Below are positions 1 to 9,547 of a DNA stretch of 64,000 nucleotides, piece after piece. Position 1 is the stretch's first letter; every line of letters begins with the position of its first letter. A model generated the notes under the pieces. The model saw only the letters and a list, made by a program, of their open reading frames with translations, was not told the origin of the DNA and searched no databases. The position numbers and the translations under genes were made by a program. Source of the DNA: JAISGQ01 sp045604965 (GTDB lineage Bacteria > Bacillota > Clostridia > Oscillospirales > Acutalibacteraceae); contig JAZUPB010000041.1 of NCBI GenBank assembly GCA_045604965.1, positions 101,144-165,143 of the forward strand. Direction: 5' to 3'.

Positions 1-955
1 GTAATTTTGACAGTTCTGCGCATTTTGCTGCAGTAAAATATGGCTCAGAACGGATAGTATCCCGCAATTCTTTCATAACTTCCTTATTTGACTTGGGATT
101 TTTGCTGTTAAAGAAATATTTTAGCAAACTCTGTTCCATACGTCGTAAAACATTTGCATAGTATGCTTTGTCATATTTCCCATTTTGACCGTACTTTGCA
201 ATAAATTCCTGCCATGATTCAAATATTGCACTATTTATTTCCGGCATATTTGCTTTATAAGTCTGAGTGATGGAGTTTTCTAAAATCCGATAATTATACA
301 CAGGTGTATTAATATACACAATACGCTTTGCCACAGCAAGAATGTGTGCAGTGTAAATGATGTCGTCAAATATGCCTTTAACTCTTAGATCAAACTTAAT
401 GTCATGCTCCTCAAGCATAGAACGGCGGACGATTTTATTCCACGGACCGCCATAACCAAATGCTGCGCCGCTCTCAGGAGGAAGAGGACAGTATGTATGA
501 TAAAAATCAGCTTGAATAAGCTTATCTATAAACTCACTATCTTCGGTGATAAACTCATTTCTATAGAACTGAGCATATTCCTTTCTGTCATCATAAATAC
601 GATACACATCACCGATTGCAATATCCGCGTCACACTCTACAGCCTTATTGTACAGCTTTTCATAAGCATCCTCGGGGACATAGTCATCGGAATCTACAAA
701 AATGACATATTCTCCTTTCGCTACTGCTAAGCCATCGTTTCGTGCAGCACCAACACCGCCGTTCTTTTTATGAATGACCGTGATTCTATCATCTTTTGCA
801 GCATATTCGTCGCAAATATTACCACTGTTATCAGGACTTCCATCGTCCACCAAAATGATCTCTATATTCTTTAATGTCTGGTTACATAGACTTTCTATAC
901 ACTGCCCAATATACTTTTCAACATTATATACAGGAACTATTACACTAATATCCAC
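1..955 (-). CDS. Family 2 glycosyltransferase, 3' part missing (runs off window)
   Basis: The reading frame encodes a GT-A glycosyltransferase that would transfer a sugar from a nucleotide donor onto a lipid-linked glycan at the cytoplasmic membrane. The N-terminus reads DISVIVPVYN, followed by an EIILVDDGS donor-binding strand and a VDSDD metal-binding DxD motif, all typical of Pfam Glycos_transf_2. The C-terminus lies beyond base 1. I place the start at a GTG (953-955) because GGAGG lies 8 nt upstream. An in-frame ATG at 968-970 overlaps the previous stop as TAATG but has no good ribosome binding site of its own. It is the most distal visible gene of the polysaccharide operon. Donor and acceptor cannot be read from sequence. 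Confidence 0.88.
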   Translation of the reverse strand, partial: MDISVIVPVYNVEKYIGQCIESLCNQTLKNIEIILVDDGSPDNSGNICDEYAAKDDRITVIHKKNGGVGAARNDGLAVAKGEYVIFVDSDDYVPEDAYEKLYNKAVECDADIAIGDVYRIYDDRKEYAQFYRNEFITEDSEFIDKLIQADFYHTYCPLPPESGAAFGYGGPWNKIVRRSMLEEHDIKFDLRVKGIFDDIIYTAHILAVAKRIVYINTPVYNYRILENSITQTYKANMPEINSAIFESWQEFIAKYGQNGKYDKAYYANVLRRMEQSLLKYFFNSKNPKSNKEVMKELRDTIRSEPYFTAAKCAELSKL

Positions 956-969
956 AATTGTATCCTCCA

Positions 970-2211
970 TTACATTTCATCATTTTTCAGTCTAAATGCC
1001 ACTATGCTGCGTAGACCGTTATTGCAGGTGGTGTCTATTGTAATTCGTCCATCAGATGTGACACGTGGATGAAGATCACATCTTTTTTCGCCGTACCTGC
1101 GAGGATCAGAATAAATATTTAGAATATTCTTATAATTCTCTCCATTAAATCCTATTCTAAATACTTGTTGCATACACCTTTTGGATGGATAAGTGTCTGA
1201 AACAAAAGCCTCTTCAATCGGAGTCGGATGCCCATCTCTTACCAGATGTTCAGACTGAATAACAGTTTTTTCTCCCGTTTCCACATCGTAAATCACATAT
1301 TTGCCATCTGCTGTAGTTGTAAGTATTTTTTTGTTATCTATCCAACTGTAATGAGAAATTCGCCACTCGTTTTCCAGTCTGCGTAAATTTGTTCCATCCA
1401 TATTTGCTACATAAAAACGCATCTTCAATGGAAATTCAGCGCTTTTTGTCCATATATGAAAGAATGTGAATTTACTGCCATCAGGTGAGATGCATATATG
1501 ATTAATATAATGAGATGCAGAATCGTCATACACATCCTGCGCAAGATTTTCAAGAGAGAAATATAAAGTTTTTCTTCCGGATGCGAGATCAATATGAAAA
1601 ACGCCATCAGAGGCAGATGCCTTTTCATTTACACTGTCGTCAGTAATAGAGTTATATCCATAACCGGGACGCAACCTTTGAAGACGAGCAAAATTCAAAC
1701 TCAGTCCATTTTGTAATGTTTTATCGACATCATACAGTGCAGGCGATAAAATTTCGGTTTTTCCGTCAATCAAGTTTGTTGATTTCAACACAAACTCATT
1801 GCCTTCTTTATCATTATACAGCACAACGTTTTTTTCCTTGGGATGCCATCTGAGACGCGCTCCCTGCTGCCAGCACCATGCTTGAGTAGAAGCAAACTCA
1901 TGCATGGACCCGTCTGCAGAATCAAACCATACTAATTTTGCTTTATCTTTTGAAGTATCTGCACCCTTTTTTACAACGTGTGCCAGTAGTTTTTCTCCTT
2001 TTTCATCATACTGTTGAAGATCATAATACCCAAAGAAGACATTATGATCCGCCAAATGATACTTCTGATATTCGCGATCATCACAAAAAACAATGCGCCC
2101 GGCGTTTCCATTAATACATGACAATATCCATGATGCACTCTTTTTTACCTTAATAATTCCTTCAACGGCTTTTCTACCGATAATCTTTTCTAGTTTCTGT
2201 TTTGCACCCAT
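970..2211 (-). CDS. TolB/WD40-like beta-propeller protein in polysaccharide operon
   Basis: This 413-residue protein has no signal peptide or membrane segment. Repeated blade-like stretches such as SPDGSKFTFFHIW, ANMDGTNLRRLENEW and HYSWIDNKKILTTTADGKYVIYD resemble the TolB/oligogalacturonide-lyase type of six- or seven-bladed propeller. I do not recognise a catalytic motif. A basic N-terminal 30 residues could associate with the membrane face. It sits between a hexapeptide acetyltransferase and a GT2 gene with short gaps, so a role in glycan assembly, substrate binding or modification is inferred only from context. The precise function is unknown. Confidence 0.7.
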   Translation of the reverse strand: MGAKQKLEKIIGRKAVEGIIKVKKSASWILSCINGNAGRIVFCDDREYQKYHLADHNVFFGYYDLQQYDEKGEKLLAHVVKKGADTSKDKAKLVWFDSADGSMHEFASTQAWCWQQGARLRWHPKEKNVVLYNDKEGNEFVLKSTNLIDGKTEILSPALYDVDKTLQNGLSLNFARLQRLRPGYGYNSITDDSVNEKASASDGVFHIDLASGRKTLYFSLENLAQDVYDDSASHYINHICISPDGSKFTFFHIWTKSAEFPLKMRFYVANMDGTNLRRLENEWRISHYSWIDNKKILTTTADGKYVIYDVETGEKTVIQSEHLVRDGHPTPIEEAFVSDTYPSKRCMQQVFRIGFNGENYKNILNIYSDPRRYGEKRCDLHPRVTSDGRITIDTTCNNGLRSIVAFRLKNDEM

Positions 2212-2260
2212 ATTTTCCCCTCATTTATTGTTTAATTGGATGTTTTTGAATCTCGTTGTA

Positions 2261-2824
2261 TTATTTTACGTTTTTATCTGAATAAATCAGTCTGGATGAT
2301 CCTTTCTCTCCCACTTTTACCGCCGGAACGCCAGCTATTGTTATTCCTTTTTCTATAAATTCCTTGTTAACGACTGCATTTGCTCCTACTGCAATATCAT
2401 CCGCTACTTTTGCTTCACCAAAAAACTTCGCCCCAGGGCCTATGTATACTCTATTTCCAATTCTAACAGTTTCTCCTATATTCACGCCAACATGTATTCT
2501 GCAATATTCTCCTATACGCGCATTTTTTGAAATAATAATATTCCCTCTATGAGATAACTGGAGTCCTTTACCGCACGAATTAATTCCTATATCATAACCA
2601 CATTTTATTGACATCCGTATATATTTAATCTTCCATACAATGCTCATTATTTTATGGTAAAACTTGCTTCTGTGAGATATCATATTTTGATGATACTCAT
2701 AATTTCTGAGTGCAATCAAAAAGCGCCAAATATAATCCGTAGTTCTCGGCTTTTTTTTCTTTCTTCCATTTGCAACTTTATCTGCTAAAAGATACTCGTT
2801 TAGTTCTTTCTTATTGCTTATCAT
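2261..2824 (-). CDS. Hexapeptide-repeat acyltransferase (serine acetyltransferase-like)
   Basis: The C-terminal half carries left-handed beta-helix hexapeptide repeats (IGEYCRIHVGVNIGE, IGNRVYIGPGAKFFG, IAVGANAVVNK) ending in ITIAGVPAVKVG, the hallmark of CysE/LpxA-type acyl-CoA transferases. At 187 residues it is short and has its own basic N-terminal region, matching the serine-acetyltransferase-like proteins found in capsule clusters. It probably acetylates a sugar or lipid-linked intermediate and does not make O-acetylserine, given its place in the polysaccharide operon. Two adjacent ATGs follow AAGGAG; the second has the better spacing (6 nt) and is used here. Confidence 0.82.
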   Translation of the reverse strand: MISNKKELNEYLLADKVANGRKKKKPRTTDYIWRFLIALRNYEYHQNMISHRSKFYHKIMSIVWKIKYIRMSIKCGYDIGINSCGKGLQLSHRGNIIISKNARIGEYCRIHVGVNIGETVRIGNRVYIGPGAKFFGEAKVADDIAVGANAVVNKEFIEKGITIAGVPAVKVGEKGSSRLIYSDKNVK

Positions 2825-2915
2825 CATATTCTCCTTCGTACTGTTTTCACAACAAAATGTCTCGCTTTATAAACGTTATACCCAGAAACACGGTCATCTT
2901 TTTGATTTACTTGTT

Positions 2916-4073
2916 TCAATCATCAAAAGAAATTGATTTAATTAACGAAATGTGTCTGAGCGACTCCGAATTCTCAAAACGCACACTTTTTTCGTACATA
3001 AACGTTGCGTTTTCGCTTTCTTTCACAGCATTAATGTAACTCCTATAATATCCGCCATTCTTCAGTTTGCTTCCCGAAGAAAAACCTGATGACTTTTCAG
3101 CTCGCTTAATGTACTCCTGTAAATCATTTCCCATAAATTTGTAATGCAAAATTCCAAACACACAGTCGCTATTCGGGATCTCTCTGTAAGGGAACTGGAA
3201 ATGCGCATTAGGAGTGATGGTTCCTCTTTTAAAATACACCAACGGATATTTCATAAGTGTTGGTGTAACCTTCATAACCCTCATTCGCGGGCCACCAACA
3301 ATAGATGAGATTGTGATTTTCGCAACTTCACGAGGCATTTCTATATAGCTGTCGGAATCCATCCAACAATATTTTTCCATAATGTCACATTGTGAATCAT
3401 CAGAGAAAATTTTCGTATCGGCATACATATCCAACGTTAATGCACGAAACCTTTCAATACTATTACACTCGGCATATTCAAGTACGTGTTCCAAATTATA
3501 CTTTTCCATACCGATATATGTAATCAGCTCATCCGAATCAGTCAGAATATACCATCGATCAAAACCGTAATAGCTGATAATGCGATTCAGCCATCCTTCT
3601 TTTGTAAAGCTGGTATATCTGTCTTCTGTCTTATAAACATCTATATCGTCCTGCTCCATCATCCATTCGAATGTTCCATCGGTGGAGCCATTGTCGATAA
3701 ATGCAAACTTTCTTACACCAAGTCTGCGATAATGTTCAACAAGCATTTGAAGTCGCTTCAAATCATTCTTAACACTTAGAATAACAATCGGAGTTTTTCC
3801 TGTTTCAATATTTGTCTGTCTCACAATATCGATATTAGCCTTCGCAAATGCCTCGTAAACAAATCTTGAGCTAAAGCCGTAATTAGCAAAGCAGTGCTCC
3901 CTCATCATAGTCAGCATACCTTTGCGCCATTCACGGTAATCTTCCTTGGACAGATGTTTTAAGTTACCGGAATGATATTCATAAGAATATCTGCATCGTA
4001 AAGTTATTGAGGCATACAAATAATATAATTTATAAAAGACTGATTTTGCGATATTGGATATGATTTTCTTCAT
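2916..4073 (-). CDS. Glycosyltransferase, Glyco_tranf_2_4-like
   Basis: This 385-residue protein contains a GT-A core. The segment PIVILSVKNDLKRLQMLVEH is followed by GVRKFAFIDNGSTDGT, and DRWYILTDSDELI supplies a DSDE metal-binding motif. This arrangement is typical of the Glyco_tranf_2_4 / GT92-like family that adds sugars in envelope glycan pathways. A hydrophobic stretch near residues 7-25 may tether it to the membrane. It starts at an ATG with GGGAG 7 nt upstream. It lies downstream of wecB with a gap of about 100 nt and upstream of the acetyltransferase, consistent with one transcript. Substrates are unknown. Confidence 0.82.
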   Translation of the reverse strand: MKKIISNIAKSVFYKLYYLYASITLRCRYSYEYHSGNLKHLSKEDYREWRKGMLTMMREHCFANYGFSSRFVYEAFAKANIDIVRQTNIETGKTPIVILSVKNDLKRLQMLVEHYRRLGVRKFAFIDNGSTDGTFEWMMEQDDIDVYKTEDRYTSFTKEGWLNRIISYYGFDRWYILTDSDELITYIGMEKYNLEHVLEYAECNSIERFRALTLDMYADTKIFSDDSQCDIMEKYCWMDSDSYIEMPREVAKITISSIVGGPRMRVMKVTPTLMKYPLVYFKRGTITPNAHFQFPYREIPNSDCVFGILHYKFMGNDLQEYIKRAEKSSGFSSGSKLKNGGYYRSYINAVKESENATFMYEKSVRFENSESLRHISLIKSISFDD

Positions 4074-4173
4074 ATTATATCTCCCATTTTATTGCAGCAT
4101 AGTCAATTTAATACCATCCGAACGTCAAAAGCGTCCGTAACTACTGTTCGTAAAAGCTGTAATTGCACAGTTG

Positions 4174-5274
4174 TCAAACTATGGTGTTTTCAATAATATC
4201 AGCTATTCTTATGCAAGCCTTTCCGTCACCGTAAGGGTTAGATGCATGAGCCATTGCATTATAGGCAGACTCATCTTCGAGCAGAGTTTTAAAGCTGGAG
4301 TATATTATCTCCTCGTCTGTACCAACAAGTTTCAGTGTTCCTGCTGCAATTCCTTCAGGACGTTCTGTTGTATCGCGCATTACGAGCACAGGCTTTCCAA
4401 GAGAAGGGGCCTCCTCTTGAATTCCTCCGCTGTCGGTTAATATCAGATAGCTGCGAGCAAGGAAATTATGGAAGTCAAGTGCATCTAACGGCTCTATAAT
4501 TCTGATTCGATCGCAAGAACCCAATTCCTCTTCAGCAGCCTGCCGTACTACAGGATTCATATGTATGGGATATATCGCCTTTACATCTTTATGTTCGTCC
4601 AAAACCCTGCGAATAGCGCGGAACATATTATGCATCGGCTGTCCAAGGTTCTCTCTGCGATGGGCGGTTATCAAAATCAGTCTGCTGCCTTCTGTCCATT
4701 CCAACTCCGGGTGATAATAATCATCTCTGACCGTAGTTTTCAATGCGTCAATGGCTGTATTTCCAGTGACATATATGCTCTGAGGATCTCTTCCCTCTTT
4801 CAGCAGATTTTCTTTTGATAATTCTGTAGGTGCAAAGTTAAATTTTGAAATAATAGAGACAGCCTGGCGATTGAACTCTTCGGGATACGGACTGTAAATG
4901 TCATACGTGCGCAATCCGGCCTCAACATGTCCAACCGGGATCTGAAGATAAAAACAAGCCAATGCAGTTACAAATGTAGTCGAGGTGTCTCCGTGGACTA
5001 ATACTACATCAGGTTTGACCTCTTCCAGAACTTCTTTAATTTTGCTTAGTATATTGGTGGTGATATCAAACAGTGTCTGTTTTTCTCTCATAACAGACAG
5101 ATCATAATCAGCCTTTACCTGGAAAGTCTCCATAACCTGGTCCAGCATCTGACGATGCTGTCCTGTTACACACACAACAGTCTCAAACTGCTTTCGAGTC
5201 TTGAGTTCGTTGACAAGAGGACACATTTTTATCGCTTCGGGTCTTGTTCCGAACACAAGCATTATCTTTTTCAT
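4174..5274 (-). CDS. wecB: UDP-N-acetylglucosamine 2-epimerase (non-hydrolysing)
   Basis: The enzyme interconverts UDP-GlcNAc and UDP-ManNAc, feeding ManNAc or ManNAcA into surface glycans or wall teichoic-acid linkage units. The N-terminal GTRPEAIKM motif (residues 9-17), HGDTSTT (94-100), GHVEAGLRT (115-123) and the later DSGGIQEEAPSLGKPVLVMR are family signatures. The 366-residue length is normal. It lies in the polysaccharide operon between two glycosyltransferase genes. Absence of a nearby UDP-ManNAc dehydrogenase suggests ManNAc itself is used, although the dehydrogenase could be outside the window. The symbol mnaA is an equivalent name. Confidence 0.95.
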   Translation of the reverse strand: MKKIMLVFGTRPEAIKMCPLVNELKTRKQFETVVCVTGQHRQMLDQVMETFQVKADYDLSVMREKQTLFDITTNILSKIKEVLEEVKPDVVLVHGDTSTTFVTALACFYLQIPVGHVEAGLRTYDIYSPYPEEFNRQAVSIISKFNFAPTELSKENLLKEGRDPQSIYVTGNTAIDALKTTVRDDYYHPELEWTEGSRLILITAHRRENLGQPMHNMFRAIRRVLDEHKDVKAIYPIHMNPVVRQAAEEELGSCDRIRIIEPLDALDFHNFLARSYLILTDSGGIQEEAPSLGKPVLVMRDTTERPEGIAAGTLKLVGTDEEIIYSSFKTLLEDESAYNAMAHASNPYGDGKACIRIADIIENTIV

Positions 5275-5326
5275 TGACGAGCTACCTCTCTTATTTCTGT
5301 TCTATCTTAGGAAATTAAGCGTATAG

Positions 5327-6445
5327 TTAATGTTCACATATGCTATCCAAAATCGAATTAATAATATCGATTTCGTGAGCACAGGTATTCTTCATAAAAT
5401 ACTTATTATTCTTAGGATACGGCAATCTTTTTTCAAGATCACAGCAAATAGCATTCAAATCATAATCATACCGATTATGATCAATCATTTCCACGTTGTC
5501 AAAACCACTCAAAGCTTCATAACAAACCGGAATATCGGACGTTATCACAGGCATTCCAAAAGTAGCCATTTCACACATCATCAATCCCTGCGAATCGGTT
5601 CGTGTCGGCATCAACGCACATCGAGCCATCTGCATTGTCTCTATAATCTGAGTATGATTCATTGTGGTATTCATCCACGTTATATTATCTGCTTTCTCAT
5701 AGTGAGAGAAAAACTCACCTCTTCCCACTACAAGGAATTTGCTGTTCGGATTCGTCTTTGCCAACTCATTGACAACATCAATACAGTACTTTGCACCATC
5801 AAGATTCCCTCTGATTGTAACGAAATCATACTGCTTTGGTGCTTCCCAATCAAAATTACACTCCTCAAAAAGTCTTCCGACACAGTTATAGGTAATTTTG
5901 TAACGCTCTTTCAGCGATGACAAGGTAAGTCCTGTTGCCTTTATAAATTCATCCAGCATCCAATGGCTGACAAAAACCAGTGTAGACTTGTCAATTACCT
6001 TTGGGATATAGTTTTTCCATACCGAAAGCTTAAATCGATCGTACACATCGCGTAAAGCAACAGCGATTTTCGAACCGCTGGCATAGTGATATGGCTTTGG
6101 ATATACCTGGCTGAATCTAAGTACTTCGTGTCCGTGGAAGAAGAAAATAATCTGAGGAAATCTTTTTTCATATTTTTTTAGAAAGAAATAGTGTTTTCTG
6201 ATATTAGCCTGATGAGTAATCAAAAGGTCATACTGCTTTTTTTCTTTTTTATAATCAGCCAATGTAATTACACGGATTCCTTCATAAATATAGCTTTGTT
6301 TCGCCGCAAAGCTCAACACAGAAATATTGATTCCATGCTCCTGATAGTACAGGTTTCTCACATGGACAAATCTATGCGCTTCCTTTCCATTTTCACTAGG
6401 ATAATCCGTTACAAGTATCAATACGTTTTTTTGACTATAGTTCAT
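5327..6445 (-). CDS. Family 4 (GT-B) glycosyltransferase
   Basis: This 372-residue protein has the two-domain GT-B pattern. The C-terminal part includes NSKFLVVGRGEFFSHYE, then NITWMNTTMNHTQIIETMQM, then the E-x7-E-like nucleotide-sugar segment DSQGLMMCEMATFGMPVIT. These are typical of Glycos_transf_1 (GT4), which are retaining enzymes working on the cytoplasmic face of the membrane. The start ATG has AAAGG 8 nt upstream. It lies between glf and wecB in the same operon. Sugar specificity cannot be inferred. Confidence 0.85.
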   Translation of the reverse strand: MNYSQKNVLILVTDYPSENGKEAHRFVHVRNLYYQEHGINISVLSFAAKQSYIYEGIRVITLADYKKEKKQYDLLITHQANIRKHYFFLKKYEKRFPQIIFFFHGHEVLRFSQVYPKPYHYASGSKIAVALRDVYDRFKLSVWKNYIPKVIDKSTLVFVSHWMLDEFIKATGLTLSSLKERYKITYNCVGRLFEECNFDWEAPKQYDFVTIRGNLDGAKYCIDVVNELAKTNPNSKFLVVGRGEFFSHYEKADNITWMNTTMNHTQIIETMQMARCALMPTRTDSQGLMMCEMATFGMPVITSDIPVCYEALSGFDNVEMIDHNRYDYDLNAICCDLEKRLPYPKNNKYFMKNTCAHEIDIINSILDSICEH

Positions 6446-6467
6446 TGTTTCAGCCTTTCAATACTAA

Positions 6468-7565
6468 CTAATTTTTTTCAATTATTTCTTTTGCTACATC
6501 CAACGCTCTGCGCACAACATCATCCATATCGTAATATTTATATTCTGCAAGACGTCCAAGGAAAATAACATTTTCTTCCTTTGCAGCCATATCACGGTAC
6601 TTCTGAGCTAGTTCCTTCCACTCCGCTGTCGGGAATGTATAGAAAGGCTCCTCACCGTCGCAGGGGATTTCCTTAAGTATTGTTGTCTTATCGTGCTTCT
6701 GGCCGGTAAGCTTCTTGAACTCTGTTATGCGAGTATAGTCATAATCCATCGGCCAGCGTGTACTTGCTACAGGCTGATAAGACTCTTTGTCGTGAGTTTC
6801 AAATATAAACTTGATACTGCGCCATTTAAGCTCGCCAAGCTTATAATCAAAATAGTAGTCGATCGGACCTGTATAAATAAGCTTTTCATACTCAATATCA
6901 TTTATTACTTCTTTATAGTCGGTATTGAGCATAACCTTAATTTCAGGATGGTTAAGCATATTTCTGCACATCTGTGTAAAACCGCCCTGAGGATTTCCCT
7001 GATACTGATCTGTAAAATATCTTGTATCTCTGTTTTTGCGGAACGGGATTCTGCTGATAACAGACTTATCCAGCTGTGACGGATCTACGCCCCACTGCTT
7101 TATTGTGAAGTACTTAAAGAACTTTTCATAAATATCACGTCCGCCCTGGCTGAGAACTACATCCTCACTGGTTTTGATATCATCGATCTTCACCTTGCGG
7201 CTTTCAATAAACGAATCCATCTCATCCTCTGAAAGATTCATATTATAAAGCTGATTGATGGTCTCAAGTGAAATAGGCATCGGAACGAAATTACCGTTTA
7301 CATATGAAAGAACACGATGCTGATACTCGTGCCAATCTGTGTACTGGCAGATATAATCAAAAACTTCCTTGTCATTTGTATGGAATGTATGAGGGCCATA
7401 CTTCTGAATAAGTATTCCGGCTGCATCGTATTCATCATATACATTTCCGCCAATGTGGTCTCTTTTTTCAATGATAAGAACCTTTTCGTGCAGCTGTGTA
7501 GCGATTCTCTCTGCAATAGTTATGCCTGCCAAACCCGCTCCGACAATCACATATTTAAACTTCAT
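6468..7565 (-). CDS. glf: UDP-galactopyranose mutase
   Basis: The flavoenzyme converts UDP-galactopyranose to UDP-galactofuranose. Evidence is the FAD-binding N-terminus VIVGAGLAGITIAERIA, the IIEKRDHIGGNVYDEYD second dinucleotide motif, YGPHTFHTND, and the C-terminal ENVIFLGRLAEYKYYDMDD, all diagnostic of Glf. The 365-residue length is typical. AGGAG lies 8 nt before the ATG. Its presence means the operon's product very likely contains galactofuranose. The adjacent upstream DUF4422 gene is a candidate for the transferase that uses it. Confidence 0.96.
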   Translation of the reverse strand: MKFKYVIVGAGLAGITIAERIATQLHEKVLIIEKRDHIGGNVYDEYDAAGILIQKYGPHTFHTNDKEVFDYICQYTDWHEYQHRVLSYVNGNFVPMPISLETINQLYNMNLSEDEMDSFIESRKVKIDDIKTSEDVVLSQGGRDIYEKFFKYFTIKQWGVDPSQLDKSVISRIPFRKNRDTRYFTDQYQGNPQGGFTQMCRNMLNHPEIKVMLNTDYKEVINDIEYEKLIYTGPIDYYFDYKLGELKWRSIKFIFETHDKESYQPVASTRWPMDYDYTRITEFKKLTGQKHDKTTILKEIPCDGEEPFYTFPTAEWKELAQKYRDMAAKEENVIFLGRLAEYKYYDMDDVVRRALDVAKEIIEKN

Positions 7566-7588
7566 AATATTATCTCCTACGAAAAAGA

Positions 7589-8419
7589 TTAAAAACTAGC
7601 GCCGTATTTTTTGGTAAAAATCTTTGCCTTAAGGAAAGATATGCCCTTCTTGATCCAGTTGACACTCTCGTTATATGGCAGTTCGCAAATTTGATTTTTG
7701 GAAATAATTCCTTGTTCCAGCTTGCGGAGCAACCAGATGTTAAGAAGTCTTTCGCTGATCCTTCCCATATAACGCTTATCAAAATCAGAATAACCGGTGG
7801 TGTCCACCAACTTTTCCAGCTCAAACATTATGCTAAAGGCCCATGAGCAATAATCGTTAATCAGTTCGCGATCCATAATCATCATATTGAAGATATATCC
7901 CGACCGTTGCTCCATAAATGTGTCAAAATGCTTAAGATATTCCGGCGATTTTGCCTCAATGACTTCACGTACCAAACGTAATTGATCAGCACCGCCGTTC
8001 ATAGTATGTGAGTAATGATTGCGGATAGTTTCAATATAATAGTGGCGTTTCTTTGGAAGGAACACTCTATATTTGCTGAGCATCGGGTAAAGCTGTTCTC
8101 CAGTTATTACAGAATCAAGCACATTGCCATTTTTTACCTTTTTACGAATAAAAAACCTCCGGTAGTGTACTAGACCAAGGTAATCGCATTCAAGGTTCTT
8201 CCATGCCCAGTATAGTGCAGTCTGGGTTCCAAAGCAAAAATTCTTCTCGGATATATTATCTCCGGTATTATCCTTCTGGAAGCCAAGGTCCAGTGGATTA
8301 CCACTATTATCTGTTTTCCCCTCTGCGCCCACATGGATAGGAAAATAGATTTCATCCGTAGGCATCTGGCAAAACTTGTGAGAGACCACGATCAGTTTTA
8401 CATTTGGTTTATTTTCCAT
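7589..8419 (-). CDS. DUF4422 glycosyltransferase-like protein
   Basis: The 276-residue protein has the DUF4422 pattern: an N-terminal KLIVVSHKF strand, ENFCFGTQTALYWAWKNL altered here to KNFCFGTQTALYWAWKNL, and DYLGLVHYRRFF, followed by a conserved C-terminal half. DUF4422 proteins occur in capsule and exopolysaccharide clusters and are regarded as glycosyltransferases. I place the start at the ATG at 8417-8419, because AGAGG lies 9 nt upstream; an in-frame GTG 21 nt earlier lacks a ribosome binding site. Its position directly upstream of glf (23 nt gap) suggests it may use UDP-galactofuranose, which is an inference. Confidence 0.82.
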   Translation of the reverse strand: MENKPNVKLIVVSHKFCQMPTDEIYFPIHVGAEGKTDNSGNPLDLGFQKDNTGDNISEKNFCFGTQTALYWAWKNLECDYLGLVHYRRFFIRKKVKNGNVLDSVITGEQLYPMLSKYRVFLPKKRHYYIETIRNHYSHTMNGGADQLRLVREVIEAKSPEYLKHFDTFMEQRSGYIFNMMIMDRELINDYCSWAFSIMFELEKLVDTTGYSDFDKRYMGRISERLLNIWLLRKLEQGIISKNQICELPYNESVNWIKKGISFLKAKIFTKKYGASF

Positions 8420-8458
8420 ATATTTATACCTCTTTATCACTTAATTGTATTCGAGTGG

Positions 8459-9463
8459 TCATACCAGTTCTTTTCCACTGCAATCCTCAAACCAGTCGCG
8501 GAAGCTTTCTTCAAGGGAATAGCGGAAAGAATATCCAGATTCGCGAAGTTTGCGTCCGCAGATGTTAGTGGATATCATCAGTTTTTTTACTCGTTCGGGA
8601 TGAATTCCAATCTTTTTTCCGCCAATGGGGCCAAGAATTTTAGCAGCAAACATAAGTAACCCACTAGGGATAAGCATAATACGTCGTTTCATACCAGTGG
8701 CTTTCTGCATAGTGGTACAAATCTGCTCTATGGTGTAAGCTGGCTCAAAAGTACAGTTAAAAATATCGACTCCCGGAAATGAATTATCAATCATACGGTA
8801 CTTGAAGAATCTTACCAACTCTTTAACATAGATGCATGCTTTGATGGTATCCTTTCGTCCAGCATAGAAAAAAAGGCGTTTTTTCTGGCTTTTGTAAAGG
8901 CGAGTCATATTTCCATGCTCGCCTTTACCATAAACAATGCCCGGACGCAGTATAGTCAATTCATTACTCTGCTCTGCAGCCGACCATTGCATATGGATTT
9001 TTTCGGCAACTAACTTACTGATACCATAGGGGGTGTTGGGAGTTGGGAGCGAATCTTCGATCTTAAGTTCCTCAGATGCGCCATAAGGAGAAATTGAACT
9101 GGTAAAGAGAATCTTTCTGATACCGTGCTTTTCAGCGAAAGCAATGACATTTTCGGCTCCACGAATATTAGTCTCAAAATAATCATAATCGGGATGTCCG
9201 GGGGTGCGATGGACAGCTGCAAGGTTGAAAATGATATCGTTTTCTGTTGAAATAAAATCAAACTCAATAGGCTTTCGAACATCTATACGGATATATTCCA
9301 CTCCGTCATTGTGCTCAACAATACCGGGCACTACGCCCTCCTCGCCTGGCATTACAATATCAAGGCAGTAAATCTTATCTTCTGGACCAACAACCTCATC
9401 TTTGAGCAAATGAATCAGATGTGTTCCAATAAATCCTGATCCGCCAAAAATAAAATAATTCAT
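8459..9463 (-). CDS. NAD-dependent sugar epimerase/dehydratase (extended SDR)
   Basis: The protein has the Rossmann motif FGGSGFIGTHL at the N-terminus, the NLAAVHRTPGHPDYD segment and a catalytic TSSISPYG...YGISK pair (Ser and Tyr-x3-Lys) of extended short-chain dehydrogenases. At 334 residues it fits the GalE/WbpP-like superfamily that modifies nucleotide sugars. The exact reaction (4-epimerase, dehydratase or reductase) is not clear. The C-terminal part has a hydrophobic stretch (PSGLLMFAAKILGP) that is unusual for soluble epimerases but seen in some lipid-linked-sugar enzymes. GGAG precedes the ATG by 10 nt. It is one of three NAD-dependent nucleotide-sugar enzymes in the operon. Confidence 0.82.
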   Translation of the reverse strand: MNYFIFGGSGFIGTHLIHLLKDEVVGPEDKIYCLDIVMPGEEGVVPGIVEHNDGVEYIRIDVRKPIEFDFISTENDIIFNLAAVHRTPGHPDYDYFETNIRGAENVIAFAEKHGIRKILFTSSISPYGASEELKIEDSLPTPNTPYGISKLVAEKIHMQWSAAEQSNELTILRPGIVYGKGEHGNMTRLYKSQKKRLFFYAGRKDTIKACIYVKELVRFFKYRMIDNSFPGVDIFNCTFEPAYTIEQICTTMQKATGMKRRIMLIPSGLLMFAAKILGPIGGKKIGIHPERVKKLMISTNICGRKLRESGYSFRYSLEESFRDWFEDCSGKELV

Positions 9464-9547
9464 AAAAAATTCACTCCATTCAGATTAATTACCCCTGTCC
9501 CAACCATCATTCGATACTGCTGGACTGGAAATCAATACGTTAAATCG

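Noticed and set aside
5330..5920. 196-codon plus-strand frame opposite the GT4 gene
   Set aside because: It is antisense to a well-supported glycosyltransferase gene and has no domain or ribosome binding site.
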